Source: Pusillibacter faecalis
GTDB taxonomy: Bacteria > Bacillota > Clostridia > Oscillospirales > Oscillospiraceae
Assembly: GCF_018408705.1 (NCBI RefSeq)
Contig: NZ_AP023421.1
Span: forward strand, 440,000 to 503,999
DNA: 64,000 nt
Direction of reading: 5' to 3'
Shown here: one piece after another, positions 25,551 to 33,746 of the stretch
Layout: each line of letters begins with the position of its first letter
Position numbering within the stretch: position 1 is the first letter of the stretch
Program-made: the position numbers and the translations under genes
Notes under the pieces: generated by a model
What the model was told of the DNA's origin: nothing
Seen by the model: the letters and a program-made list of their open reading frames with translations, nothing else
Database searches by the model: none

Positions 25551-25702
25551 AAAACGCCTCCTCGCAAAGCCGAGTGTACCACGTTTTTCCTCAGATGTAA
25601 ACCAAGGGCAGGAAAATGCCGGCAAATGTCCGGTGCGTGGCCCACCTGCTCCTGGGACTCGTTTTTTACAGGATCGGTTTCACCTTTCAAGGGACGGAAA
25701 AA

Positions 25703-25727
25703 GCGGGAAGGGCAGCGCCCTTCCCGC
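25703..25727 (-). terminator. terminator of the NhaC-family gene
   Basis: An 11-bp stem GCGGGAAGGGC/GCCCTTCCCGC with a 3-nt loop is followed on the minus strand by TTTTT. Confidence 0.88.
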
Positions 25728-25767
25728 AAAAGAACATCAACCGGAAAGCAAAATCTGTATACGCGAT

Positions 25768-27507
25768 TCAGGCTCTCTTGCCAGTTGCCTGGCGGATCAC
25801 AAATAGCGTGCCCAGCATCAGAACAATCCCGATGGGCAGAGCAATCATTCCGGTAATTCCGAAATGCACCAGGAGGCCCGCAATTAGATAAGTGACACCG
25901 GAGACTGCCGCACAGGTGATGGCATAGGGCAGCTGCGTGGACACATGGTTCACATGGTCGCACTGTGCGCCTGCAGAGGCCATGATCGTAGTATCGGAGA
26001 TGGGGGAGCAGTGATCGCCACAGACGGCACCTGCCATACAGGCGGAGATGCAAACAATGGCCATGGGATCATCCATGGAGAATACATTCTGCACAATGGG
26101 AATCAAAATCCCGAAGGTGCCCCAGGAGGTGCCAGTGGCAAAGGCCAACAAGCAGCCAATGGCAAATACGATCACCGGCAGCAGCATCTGTACACCCGTG
26201 GCGGAGGTCTGCACGAAATCCCGGACGAAGTACTTCGCCCCCAGAGAATCTGTCATTCCCTTCAGGCTCCAGGCAAACGTCAGAATCAAGATTGCAGGAA
26301 CCATGGCCTTAAAGCCCTCGGGCACACAAGCCATCATGTCCTTAAAAGACATGGAGCGGCGAATCTGATAGTAGATGAACGCCACCACAAGAGCGAAGGC
26401 AGAGCCCAGCATCAGACCCACAGAGGCATCCGAATTGGAGAAAGCCTCGATAAAGCCCACTCCAGAGAAGAACCCACCGGAGTATAGCATGCCAATGACG
26501 CAGAATACCACCAAAACAATCACAGGGAACACCAGATCCGCAACAGCCCCCTTGCCATCCATGTCCTCTTCCTTGACAGATGCATAGGGGTTCGCTCCTG
26601 AGAAGAGATCGCCCTTCTCCCTGGCGTTCTTCTCAAATCTGGCCATAGGACCGTAGTCTGCCTTCATCAGCACCAGACCTACCATCATTACAATGGTCAG
26701 CAGTGCGTAATAATTATAGGGGATTGCACGCAGAAACAGGCTAAAGCCCTGCCCGTCCTCCGCGAAGCCAGCCACAGCGGCGGCCCAGGAGCTGATCGGG
26801 GCGATGATGCACACCGGGGCAGCGGTGGCGTCAATGATGTAAGCCAGCTTTACCCGGGAGATGTTGTGCTTGTCGGTAATAGGCCGCATAACGCTGCCCA
26901 CCGTGAGGCAGTTAAAGTAATCGTCAATAAAAATCAAACAGCCCAAGAGGATGGAGGCCAACTGCGCACCCACCCTGGATTTGATATGAACCTTGGCCCA
27001 GCGGCCGAAGGCCGCGGAGCCGCCGGCCTTGTTCATCAGGCACACCATGGCACCCAGGATCACCAGGAAGATCAGGATACCCATGTTATAGCTGTCCGTG
27101 ACAGAGGCAACAATTCCGTCATTGAACACATGAAGCACCGTGGCCTCAAAGGCAAAGTTGGAGTACAGCAGGCCGCCCACCACAATACCGATGAAAAGGG
27201 AGCTGTACACCTCCTTCGTGATGAGGGCCAGCGCGATGGCAATGATCGGCGGCAGCAGGGACCAGAAGGTGTTGAAGAAGCGGCTGGAGGACTCCACATA
27301 GCCGGTGCCGCCGCAACTGTCGCAGGCGGCGGCGGTGCCCTCGTCGGTGAGGACGACGCCCACAGCCCCGCAGTCGGGACACTCAATCATCTTCGTCCCG
27401 ATTTCCTCTGTGGGGTCATCGGCGGCGAAGGCATTGACGGTCATGACGCCACACAGCAGGACCAACAGGGCCAGCAGAGGGACGACCCGTCGTCTCAGGT
27501 TTTTCAT
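25768..27507 (-). CDS. NhaC-family transporter with exported zinc-ribbon, predicted lysine transporter (LysW-like)
   Basis: This 579-aa protein begins with a signal-like segment (about 8-28, ending A-F-A-A-D). A DnaJ-like zinc ribbon follows, with CPDCG (Cys43, Cys46) and CDSCGGTG (Cys62, Cys65). The NhaC antiporter domain then has many spans, including FIDDYFNCLTVGSVMRP and AGAVCGDHCSPISDTTIM. NhaC proteins are Na+/H+ or substrate antiporters. The lysine riboswitch upstream indicates lysine transport, as proposed for LysW (family knowledge plus inference). The start at 27507 follows AAAGGAGAGAGG. Confidence 0.9.
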   Translation of the reverse strand: MKNLRRRVVPLLALLVLLCGVMTVNAFAADDPTEEIGTKMIECPDCGAVGVVLTDEGTAAACDSCGGTGYVESSSRFFNTFWSLLPPIIAIALALITKEVYSSLFIGIVVGGLLYSNFAFEATVLHVFNDGIVASVTDSYNMGILIFLVILGAMVCLMNKAGGSAAFGRWAKVHIKSRVGAQLASILLGCLIFIDDYFNCLTVGSVMRPITDKHNISRVKLAYIIDATAAPVCIIAPISSWAAAVAGFAEDGQGFSLFLRAIPYNYYALLTIVMMVGLVLMKADYGPMARFEKNAREKGDLFSGANPYASVKEEDMDGKGAVADLVFPVIVLVVFCVIGMLYSGGFFSGVGFIEAFSNSDASVGLMLGSAFALVVAFIYYQIRRSMSFKDMMACVPEGFKAMVPAILILTFAWSLKGMTDSLGAKYFVRDFVQTSATGVQMLLPVIVFAIGCLLAFATGTSWGTFGILIPIVQNVFSMDDPMAIVCISACMAGAVCGDHCSPISDTTIMASAGAQCDHVNHVSTQLPYAITCAAVSGVTYLIAGLLVHFGITGMIALPIGIVLMLGTLFVIRQATGKRA

Positions 27508-27535
27508 CTTTCCTCTCTCCTTTAAGAAAACAAAT

Positions 27536-27560
27536 GAAGTCATGACAGTGTCATGACTTC
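27536..27560 (-). terminator. regulated terminator of the lysine riboswitch
   Basis: A 12-bp perfect stem GAAGTCATGACA/TGTCATGACTTC lies at 27536-27560, followed on the minus strand by ATTTGTTTT and then the ribosome site of the NhaC gene. A preceding CATACG/CGTATG hairpin could be part of the antiterminator. The layout fits lysine-induced premature termination. Confidence 0.8.
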
Positions 27561-27616
27561 ATACGGCGCACACAGCGTATGGACTCACGACAGCGCTCCG
27601 TCCCCAATAAAGGGAC

Positions 27617-27755
27617 GACAGTCCGTGAGATCTTCTCCCACGACCCGACTCCGCGCCTCCAGGCTGAGACGTCCGGAACCTCGGCGAAAGCCCCTTTCTC
27701 CCTTCCCTGTGCCTGTCATATGGGAAGAAATACTCTTGACGTTCGCACCTCTATC
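27617..27755 (-). promoter_or_regulatory. lysine riboswitch (L-box) aptamer
   Basis: On the minus strand the RNA begins GAUAGAGGUGCGAACGUCAA, then GAGUA, the classic 5' core of the L-box. AAAGGGG and UUUCGCCGAGG form the P4-type arm (about 27679-27698), and GCCUGGAGG and GGACUGUC close it. GAUAG (27751-27755) pairs with CUGUC (27617-27621) as P1. The core matches lysC-type lysine riboswitches from memory of the consensus. A promoter precedes it and a terminator follows. Confidence 0.88.
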
Positions 27756-27768
27756 ATGCTTGTCCACC

Positions 27769-27796
27769 ATTATATAAGAATCCTCTGAAATGTCAA
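27769..27796 (-). promoter_or_regulatory. promoter of the lysine riboswitch-NhaC transcript
   Basis: TTGACA (27791-27796) and TATAAT (27769-27774) on the minus strand, both perfect consensus boxes, have a 16-bp spacer. Transcription would start just upstream of the aptamer. Confidence 0.85.
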
Positions 27797-27990
27797 CCGT
27801 ATTTTCCCATTTTCGGAGGGTTGGATAAAAAATACTCTGGTCTTGCGAATCTGATTGTCACCGGTTTTCAAGCCGCCTCCCGCCATTGGTGTCTCCCTCC
27901 CATAAGTCGCATGGGTGCTGCAAATCCAGTCTGCAATCAGCGCAACCTCCTCCGCAGTGTTCAGAAGAATCAAAGCGCTGAAAGAATTTC

Positions 27991-28019
27991 TGGACGGCGC
28001 TTTGCTCCTATGATACAAT
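27991..28019 (+). promoter_or_regulatory. possible promoter of the DUF1275 gene
   Basis: TGGACG (27991-27996) and TACAAT (28014-28019) are separated by 17 bp. The -35 is weak; the -10 is good. Confidence 0.4.
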
Positions 28020-28122
28020 CGTAAAAGAAGAAGCTGCAACTTTTGCCCCTATTCCGCAACAGCCCTTCATACCTGTGGCTGGGCAGGTGCAGCTATCTGC
28101 AAGCTTGGGAGGTATGTCTCAA

Positions 28123-28848
28123 ATGGAGGAGTCTGCACGTCCATACGTGCTTGTCTGCGAGAGGATTTGGCTCTACCGTACCCTCACTGCTGTGGCCGGT
28201 TTCTTCGGTGCCTTCACCTATCTTCTTCGTGGAAATGTCTTTTGCAACGCCCAGACCGGGAATGTGGTGCTTATGGGTATGGCCCTTGGCTCCGGCCAGT
28301 GGTGGCACGCACTTTACTATCTCATTCCCATTTCCGCCTACATCGGCGGAGCATTTCTCTCCGAAATCCTACCAACCCCTGTCAAGCGCCATCTGCCCAT
28401 GCGGTGGGAAACCATGCTCATCGCCATTGAGATCGCCGCAGTGCTGTTTCTGGGCCTGCTGCCGGAGTCCGCGCCGGTGCAGATTTCCCAGGTGACGATC
28501 AACTTCATCGCCTCCATGCAATACAATACCTTCCGCCAGTCCGAGGGGGTGTCCATGGCTACCACGTTCGCCACCAACCACATCCGTCAGATCGGCGTCG
28601 GGCTGGCCCATGAGCTCCGGCGTCTGCGTACTGGAAACACGGCCCATCGGAAAAAGCTCCTGACTCACTTTGAGATTCTGTTGTTCTTTTTCGCCGGTAC
28701 AGTGGTGGGAACCGTCGCCTGCAACACCATATCCGGCTCCGCCATCCTCCTGACCCTGCTTCCCCTGGGGATTATCTTCGCCCGCCTGCTCCATGCAGAC
28801 CTGACCACGGAGAAGGCCCTCCTGGAAAAAAAGCCCGCGGGACACTAA
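28123..28848 (+). CDS. DUF1275 (YoaK-like) membrane protein
   Basis: This 241-aa protein has about six membrane segments and the DUF1275 motifs RGNVFCNAQTGNVVLMGMALG and Q-Y-N-T-F-R-Q-S-E-G, then a T-T-F-A-T-N-H-I-R-Q-like block in helix 4-5. Members are uncharacterised YoaK-type membrane proteins. GGGAGG at 28107-28112 suits the ATG at 28123 better than the one at 28114. It is a single-gene unit closed by a bidirectional terminator. Confidence 0.88.
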   Translation: MEESARPYVLVCERIWLYRTLTAVAGFFGAFTYLLRGNVFCNAQTGNVVLMGMALGSGQWWHALYYLIPISAYIGGAFLSEILPTPVKRHLPMRWETMLIAIEIAAVLFLGLLPESAPVQISQVTINFIASMQYNTFRQSEGVSMATTFATNHIRQIGVGLAHELRRLRTGNTAHRKKLLTHFEILLFFFAGTVVGTVACNTISGSAILLTLLPLGIIFARLLHADLTTEKALLEKKPAGH

Positions 28849-28869
28849 GTGTCCTTTTTCTCAAAAATA

Positions 28870-28893
28870 AGAGCGCCGCACATGCGGCGCTCT
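28870..28893. terminator. bidirectional terminator between DUF1275 and DUF523 genes
   Basis: A 10-bp perfect stem AGAGCGCCGC/GCGGCGCTCT has a 4-nt loop, with T-rich sequence on both sides in the respective strands. Confidence 0.75.
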
Positions 28894-28896
28894 TTG

Positions 28897-29328
28897 TCAT
28901 TTCAGCAGTTCTTCCAGCTGGGACTCTCCATAAACCCGGATACCGTGAGATCCCAGCAGCTCCGCAGTCACCCCGTCTCCTTTGGAAAGCGTAGCCGTGA
29001 AGGTCCCATCATAAATCTGACCATGCCCGCAGGAGGGACTTCGCTCTTTCAGAACCGCAGCCTGGCAGTTCAAAGCCTTGCACAGACGCAATGTCTCCGC
29101 CGCTCCCCGGCAGTAGGCCTCCGTCACATCTGTGCCTGACCGAGTAACCACACGGTTCCCTTGCCGTTCTGCCGGCGGACGGGGTGTTGCCAGTCCACCC
29201 AGCTGTTCCGGACAGACCGGCACCAACTCGTGGCACCTGGCCAGCGCCGCTGCCAGAGAATGGGGCTTAGAGGCACCGTCATACCGGCAGGACACCCCCA
29301 AAAGACACGCAGAAATCAGCACACGCAT
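28897..29328 (-). CDS. DUF523 family protein
   Basis: This 143-aa protein starts MRVLISACLLGVSCRYDG, the DUF523 hallmark. It continues with L-V-P-V-C-P-E-Q-L-G-G-L, P-R-P-P-A-E and VLKERSPSCGHGQIYDG. The conserved Cys residues suggest metal or thiol chemistry, but the family is uncharacterised. It is last in a run of co-directional genes. Confidence 0.92.
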   Translation of the reverse strand: MRVLISACLLGVSCRYDGASKPHSLAAALARCHELVPVCPEQLGGLATPRPPAERQGNRVVTRSGTDVTEAYCRGAAETLRLCKALNCQAAVLKERSPSCGHGQIYDGTFTATLSKGDGVTAELLGSHGIRVYGESQLEELLK

Positions 29329-29338
29329 CGTTGCTTCC

Positions 29339-29722
29339 TCACACGCCCTGCATGGCCTGCCGCTCCCGCTGAAGCTCTGCATACAGTGTCAGCGCGTTCC
29401 AGCCCCGGTTATGTGCCGTCAGCACTGCTTTCAGACACTCCGGCCCGGCCCCAGCGCGGCTGAGAGCCGGCAGCAGCTCATCCAGCTGATCGTCCAATCC
29501 GCACAGCACCAGCATCCGCCCCCCCAGCGGTCCGCCTGCATAGGGCTGCATTGGACCGGCTGCGGCATCCAACGTATCCAGCCCTGCCAGCACCGCCATG
29601 GGCTTATTGTAATCTGTCCGTCCCACCGGCACCAGCTCCACCTGAAAGGGCTTCACGGCTCCCTCCAGCGCCAGAATATTCAGCAGTGACTCAAACCCGA
29701 ATAACAGCAGTTTTCCGCTCAT
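29339..29722 (-). CDS. DUF3783-like protein
   Basis: This 127-aa protein resembles DUF3783: LLLFGFESLLNILAL, then MLVLCGLDDQLDELLPALSR and the late K-A-V-L-T-A-H-N-R-G-W-N-A-L. The start at 29722 overlaps the upstream GNAT stop (ATGA), with AGGAGG in front. Function unknown. Confidence 0.75.
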   Translation of the reverse strand: MSGKLLLFGFESLLNILALEGAVKPFQVELVPVGRTDYNKPMAVLAGLDTLDAAAGPMQPYAGGPLGGRMLVLCGLDDQLDELLPALSRAGAGPECLKAVLTAHNRGWNALTLYAELQRERQAMQGV

Positions 29723-30228
29723 AGGCATTCCTCCTCTTGATTGCCGAAAGATCGCAGATACTCCCAGATAGCCAGCCGTCCGCAGCCGCCGTCTGGCGCG
29801 CTGGTGCGCACCCGGCGAAAGCCCAGCCCTTCCAAAATCCGGATGCTGGCGGTGTTTTCCGCCACCACATCCGCGCAAACTGTGGCTGACGGCGACAGCC
29901 GGCGCAACGCCTCCAATACCATCTCTGCGGCGGCTCGGCCTACCCCCTGCCCCCAATAGGACGGCAGCAGCTGATAGAAAAGGCCAAAAGTTTCCTCCTC
30001 TGCCGGCAGACATCCCGCCACGCCGCAAAATTTCCCCGCGTGCAGTACGGCAAATACCGTAGGCCGTCCCGACAGATTGCTTAGCCTCTCGGCTGCGGCT
30101 TCCCGGGTGCATGGCGTCCGGATACTGGTGTAGCGGATCACCGCCGGATCGCTCCACAGCCGTTCCACCTGATTCAGGTACGCGGCGCTCAGCGGCTCTA
30201 GAGTCACATCAAGCTTACATTGCGGCAT
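29719..30228 (-). CDS. GNAT-family acetyltransferase (RimJ/RimL-like)
   Basis: This 169-aa protein has the GNAT pattern: F-G-L-F-Y-Q-L-L-P-S-Y-W-G-Q-G-V-G-R-A-A-A-E as the acetyl-CoA loop, then ENTASIRILEGLGFRRVR, typical of RimJ/RimL enzymes. It acetylates N-termini or small molecules. The start at 30228 follows AGGAGG. The upstream open frame is not conserved-looking. Confidence 0.9.
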   Translation of the reverse strand: MPQCKLDVTLEPLSAAYLNQVERLWSDPAVIRYTSIRTPCTREAAAERLSNLSGRPTVFAVLHAGKFCGVAGCLPAEEETFGLFYQLLPSYWGQGVGRAAAEMVLEALRRLSPSATVCADVVAENTASIRILEGLGFRRVRTSAPDGGCGRLAIWEYLRSFGNQEEECL

Positions 30229-30244
30229 ACAGCCTCCTCTTCGG

Positions 30245-30712
30245 TCACACGATACGCTCTCCATTGAGTACCGCCAAAACCAGATCGTCTCCCTCATACT
30301 GGAGCTTCAAGGAGAAAAATGGCGTGTTCCGGTCCAGAAGGTCCAGAAAAATCTGATCCCCCTTCCACAGCGGAAGAGACAATAGATCTGCCTTTTTGAT
30401 CCAGGCTAGCTCTCCCTCGTCGCAGGGGTGTGGCTCCCCCGTCCAGCCGTCTGCCGTGAACAGATGCATATACTCTGTCGGCCATAGGTTGGAGATGAAC
30501 GTCACCAGCCCGCGATAACGGTAGCTGGTCAGCGTCAGCCCCGTCTCCTCCCAGGTCTCCCGCAGCAAACAGTCCTCTGGGCTCTCTTTGTCCTGAAACT
30601 TGCCGCCAACGCCGATCCACTTATCATGGTTGAGATCATTCTCTTTTTTCGTCCGGTGCAGCATGAGATATTCCTCTCCACGCTCCAGATAGCAGAGGGT
30701 GGTATTGATCAT
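30245..30712 (-). CDS. NUDIX hydrolase, MutT/8-oxo-dGTP diphosphatase-like
   Basis: This 155-aa protein begins MINTTLCYLER and has a complete Nudix box starting at GGKFQDKESPEDCLLRETWE and ending E-E-T-G-L, with the GX5EX7REUXEEXGU spacing. The family hydrolyses oxidised or modified nucleoside diphosphates. First gene in the run with the GNAT, DUF3783 and DUF523 genes. Confidence 0.92.
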   Translation of the reverse strand: MINTTLCYLERGEEYLMLHRTKKENDLNHDKWIGVGGKFQDKESPEDCLLRETWEETGLTLTSYRYRGLVTFISNLWPTEYMHLFTADGWTGEPHPCDEGELAWIKKADLLSLPLWKGDQIFLDLLDRNTPFFSLKLQYEGDDLVLAVLNGERIV

Positions 30713-30739
30713 CGTTCATCTCTCCTTTTTTTCATTATA

Positions 30740-30803
30740 CCTGGATTTTGAAGAAAAGAAAAGCCCTATCTTCTCCACCGGTTTATGATTCCTGGATTTT
30801 GAA
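30740..30803 (+). repeat. 13-bp direct repeat upstream of the MerR gene
   Basis: CCTGGATTTTGAA occurs at 30740-30752 and again at 30791-30803, the second copy 22 bp before the -35 box. It may be an upstream regulatory element or a chance duplication. Confidence 0.5.
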
Positions 30804-30824
30804 CAATTTTTTTGCAGATTTTCC

Positions 30825-30855
30825 TTGACTTTGACGCAGCGTCATGGTCTACACT
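30825..30855 (+). promoter_or_regulatory. MerR-type promoter with operator in a 19-bp spacer
   Basis: TTGACT (30825-30830) and TACACT (30850-30855) are separated by 19 bp, the overlong spacing typical of MerR-activated promoters. Inside the spacer is the dyad TGACGC-A-GCGTCA (30832-30844). The adjacent MerR/TipA-like protein is the obvious ligand, giving autoactivation. Confidence 0.82.
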
Positions 30856-30880
30856 TCATGTTGTCAGGAGGGATTATCTC

Positions 30881-31642
30881 ATGGAATACACAGTCAAGGC
30901 CCTGGCGGAGCTCTCAGGCGTCACAGCGCGCACACTGCGCTGGTACGACCAGAAGGGCCTGCTCAAGCCGCTGCGGGTAAGCGACGCAGGCTACCGCATC
31001 TATGGTCCGGAGCAGGTGGACCGCCTGCAGCTCATTTTATTCTATCGGGCACTGGGACTGGAGCTCTCCGCGATCCGCTCGATTCTGGATGACCCGGGCT
31101 TCGACCGCCTAGCGGCGCTGCAGAGCCACCTGGCGGAGCTGGTGGGCAGACGGGAGCAACTGGAGAAATTGATCCTGACGGTCCGAAAAACGATTGAAGA
31201 AGCAAAAGGAGGAACTGCCATGTCAGATCAGGAAAAATTTGAGGCCTTCAAGCGGCGTACAGTAGAAGCAAACGAGCGCGCCTACGGTGCGGAGATTCGT
31301 GCACAATACGGCGACACAGAGGTAGACCGGGCCAATGCGTGCGTCCTCTCTCTGACCCAGGAAGAATACGACCAGTGGAAATCTTTGGGAGATGAGATTC
31401 TCGCGGCTCTGGCCGCCGCCGTCCGCTCCGGTGAAGCCCCTTCCGGTCTGGAGGGACAGCGGATCGCCGCCCTCCATCGCCGGTGGCTGTCCTATTCCTG
31501 GGAGGCCTATACCCCCCAAGCCCACGCGGGTCTTGCGGAGCTGTATGTGTGTGACTCCAGGTTCACCGCCTACTATGACCGGGAGGTTTCCGGCTGCGCC
31601 GCCTTTCTGCGGGATGCCATCTTGGCCTACACAAAGCACTGA
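30881..31642 (+). CDS. MerR-family regulator with TipAS-like drug-binding domain
   Basis: This 253-aa protein has an N-terminal MerR winged helix (YTVKALAELSGVTARTLRWY; DAGYRIYGPEQVDRL), a long coiled helix (about 85-110) and a C-terminal TipAS/albicidin-binding type domain rich in Glu, Trp and Tyr. TipA-like proteins bind diverse toxic ligands and activate their own promoter, matching the 19-bp-spacer promoter upstream. The start at 30881 follows AGGAGG. Confidence 0.92.
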   Translation: MEYTVKALAELSGVTARTLRWYDQKGLLKPLRVSDAGYRIYGPEQVDRLQLILFYRALGLELSAIRSILDDPGFDRLAALQSHLAELVGRREQLEKLILTVRKTIEEAKGGTAMSDQEKFEAFKRRTVEANERAYGAEIRAQYGDTEVDRANACVLSLTQEEYDQWKSLGDEILAALAAAVRSGEAPSGLEGQRIAALHRRWLSYSWEAYTPQAHAGLAELYVCDSRFTAYYDREVSGCAAFLRDAILAYTKH

Positions 31643-31646
31643 ACCG

Positions 31647-31686
31647 GCAGGCCGGCGGGAATTCCCGCCGGCCTGCTGCCGTTTTT
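31647..31686 (+). terminator. terminator of the MerR gene
   Basis: GCAGGCCGGCGGGAA (31647-31661) is directly followed by its reverse complement (31662-31676), then GCCGTTTTT. A 30-bp perfect palindrome with a U-run. Confidence 0.85.
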
Positions 31687-31703
31687 CCCACAGGACGATG
31701 CCC

Positions 31704-32327
31704 CTATCCCCTCTCCTTGATAGGGTGGCGGATTACGGTCTTCCACTTCTCTGGTGCGACTTTTCTTGCGTCGGACATATAAATTTCGTGGTGCAGCCGC
31801 TCCTCGGTAAAATCCGTTTGGTAGCCGCGCTCTCTCAGGTATGCCTCCATCCGGGCAATTGTTTGAGGCTCCTCGTTAAATGGGCCGATATGCAGGCTCT
31901 GCACGCACAGGCCCTCCTCCACCGTCATAAACTCCGCAGCGGAGCAGTTCATCTTTTTCTTTTCCTCCGCCGTCCGAACCGCCCAGTCAAGGTCCTTCCG
32001 AGTGACAAAGTCCGGCAGGCGGATCACAGAAATCCATTGAAAGGCATCCTTGGCCTCCACTCCGGCTTCCGTCTGCCAGAAGCCCTCCAGCGGCGGTACC
32101 ACATAGTCAAAGAAGCCTTCGATCCTGTAGCCCGTTTTATAGCTCATTTTCAGCGTATAGGCCACCGCGTACAGAATCCCGATGGCCTGCTGATAGGCCC
32201 CGTCCTCCGTGTTGGGATTGCCCTGTCCCCGCACCGCGATGTAGTTCATCGGCGGAACGTGGATGATCTCCGGTTGATCCTTAGGCATGTAGAACTCCCG
32301 ATATTCCCTCTTAAAATCAAACGCCAT
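31704..32327 (-). CDS. GyrI-like small-molecule-binding domain protein
   Basis: This 207-aa protein matches the stand-alone GyrI-like group: FYMPKDQPEIIHVPPMNYIA, VRGQGNP, YVVPPLEGFWQ and the late VQSLHIGPFNEEPQTIARM and H-H-E-I-Y-M-S-D. Members of the SOUL/GyrI superfamily bind or hydrolyse cyclic or hydrophobic small molecules. It lies convergent to the TipAS regulator and may recognise a related ligand (weak inference). The start at 32327 follows GGAGAG. Confidence 0.88.
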   Translation of the reverse strand: MAFDFKREYREFYMPKDQPEIIHVPPMNYIAVRGQGNPNTEDGAYQQAIGILYAVAYTLKMSYKTGYRIEGFFDYVVPPLEGFWQTEAGVEAKDAFQWISVIRLPDFVTRKDLDWAVRTAEEKKKMNCSAAEFMTVEEGLCVQSLHIGPFNEEPQTIARMEAYLRERGYQTDFTEERLHHEIYMSDARKVAPEKWKTVIRHPIKERG

Positions 32328-32458
32328 AGCTCTCTCCATCCAGTACAAGATTCCTCCCCTGCAGATCGAGGGGTGTCATACCGCTATTATAGAATGCCTG
32401 GCGGACCCTGGCAAGGCAAACCGTGCTGCTTTCTTCGTTCAGGCCGCAGCCTTTCCCC

Positions 32459-32487
32459 TTGTCAAAGGGGCGGCGGCACCGTATAAT
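32459..32487 (+). promoter_or_regulatory. promoter of the AtzF-like/nitrilase/MGMT genes
   Basis: TTGTCA (32459-32464) and TATAAT (32482-32487) have a 17-bp spacer. The predicted start leaves a leader of about 28 nt before the ATG at 32522. Confidence 0.7.
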
Positions 32488-32521
32488 AGAACCATCCAAC
32501 ATGGAGAAAGGCTGTGATGAT

Positions 32522-32917
32522 ATGTCCTCTGTTCTGCTAGCAGTCAACGGCACTTTGATGCGTGGCCTGGAGCTGGAGAAAAACCTGCTGGATGTGGGCG
32601 CGGTGTTCCGCTATGAGGCCAAAACCCGGCGGTGTTACCGTCTCTGGAGCATCCGGGATATCCACCCGGCCATGATCCGTGTGGAGCCGGGCGCGGAGGG
32701 CGCCGCCCAAGTGGATGTAGAGGTCTGGGAAATTCCGGCGGAGGGCCTTGCATCCGTTCTTCAAAAAGAACCCGAAGGGCTGACCATCGGCAAGGTGACG
32801 CTGGAGGACGGTGAGACCGTCCTAGGCGTGGTAGGCGAGCCGGCGCTGGTCCGTGGGATGCGTGAGATCACCTCTTACGGCGGCTGGCGGAACTATCTAA
32901 AGTCCCTGGAGAAGTAA
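32522..32917 (+). CDS. allophanate hydrolase C-terminal domain-like protein (AtzF-related)
   Basis: This 131-aa protein starts MSSVLLAVNGTLMRGLELEKN, typical of stand-alone AtzF C-terminal (gamma-glutamylcyclotransferase-fold) proteins. It ends with LVRGMREITSYGGWRNYL. In allophanate hydrolase this domain completes urea-derivative breakdown; single-domain copies occur beside amidases. The nitrilase gene starts 13 bp later. An in-frame ATG at 32501 would leave almost no leader. Confidence 0.85.
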   Translation: MSSVLLAVNGTLMRGLELEKNLLDVGAVFRYEAKTRRCYRLWSIRDIHPAMIRVEPGAEGAAQVDVEVWEIPAEGLASVLQKEPEGLTIGKVTLEDGETVLGVVGEPALVRGMREITSYGGWRNYLKSLEK

Positions 32918-32930
32918 GGGAGGCATGAAA

Positions 32931-33746
32931 ATGCGCACAGCACTCATTCAAATGTCCGTGGCGGCGGATCGGGAGGAAAACATTGCCCGGGCCTGCGCCT
33001 TTTTGCGGGAGGCAGCCGCCCGGGACACTGACGTGGCAGTGCTGCCGGAGATGTTTTGTTGTCCCTATCAAAATCATTGCTTCCGTCCCTATGGTGAGGC
33101 GGCGAACGGGCCTGCCCAGGCGGCGCTGTCCGCTCTCGCGGCGGAGCTCGGCATGTACGTGGTGGGCGGCTCTCTCCCGGAGCTCTCGGAGGGCCGGGTC
33201 TATAACACCAGCTATGTCTACGACCGCCAGGGCCGTGAGATCGCCAAGCACCGCAAGGTCCATCTCTTTGATATCGACGTTGCCGGCGGGCAGCGCTTCC
33301 GGGAGTCGGACACCCTCTCCCCCGGCGATCAGATTACCACCTTTGAGACGGAGTTTGGCATCCTGGGGCTTTGTATCTGCTTTGACCTGCGCTTTGAGGA
33401 ACTCTCCCGCTGCATGTGCCTGCGGGGTGCCCGGGTCATTTTCGTCCCGGCGGCCTTCAACATGACCACTGGCCCCGCCCACTGGGAGTTGTTGTTCCGG
33501 CAGCGGGCGGTGGATAATCAATGCTTTTTTGTAGGCGTCTCTCCTGCCAGGGACGAGAGTGCCTCCTACGTGGCCTATGGCAACTCCTTGGTAACGGACC
33601 CCTGGGGCACAGTACTCTGCCGTGCGGCTGGGGAAGAAACGATTTTGTACTCGGATCTGGACTTATCCAGGGTGGATGCCGTGCGGCATCAGCTCCCGAT
33701 TCTCTCCGCCCGCCGGACGGACCTCTATGAGGTACGGGAGAAATGA
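32931..33746 (+). CDS. carbon-nitrogen hydrolase (nitrilase superfamily, omega-amidase-like)
   Basis: This 271-aa protein has the Glu-Lys-Cys triad: Glu in VLPEMFCCPY (about 40), Lys in IAKHRKVHLFDID (about 108) and Cys in GLCICFDLRF (about 146). The overall sequence resembles Nit2/omega-amidase, which hydrolyses alpha-ketoglutaramate and similar amides. Its AtzF-like neighbour supports small-amide metabolism. ATG at 32931 is correctly spaced from GGGAGG; the ATG at 32925 is too close. Confidence 0.9.
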   Translation: MRTALIQMSVAADREENIARACAFLREAAARDTDVAVLPEMFCCPYQNHCFRPYGEAANGPAQAALSALAAELGMYVVGGSLPELSEGRVYNTSYVYDRQGREIAKHRKVHLFDIDVAGGQRFRESDTLSPGDQITTFETEFGILGLCICFDLRFEELSRCMCLRGARVIFVPAAFNMTTGPAHWELLFRQRAVDNQCFFVGVSPARDESASYVAYGNSLVTDPWGTVLCRAAGEETILYSDLDLSRVDAVRHQLPILSARRTDLYEVREK

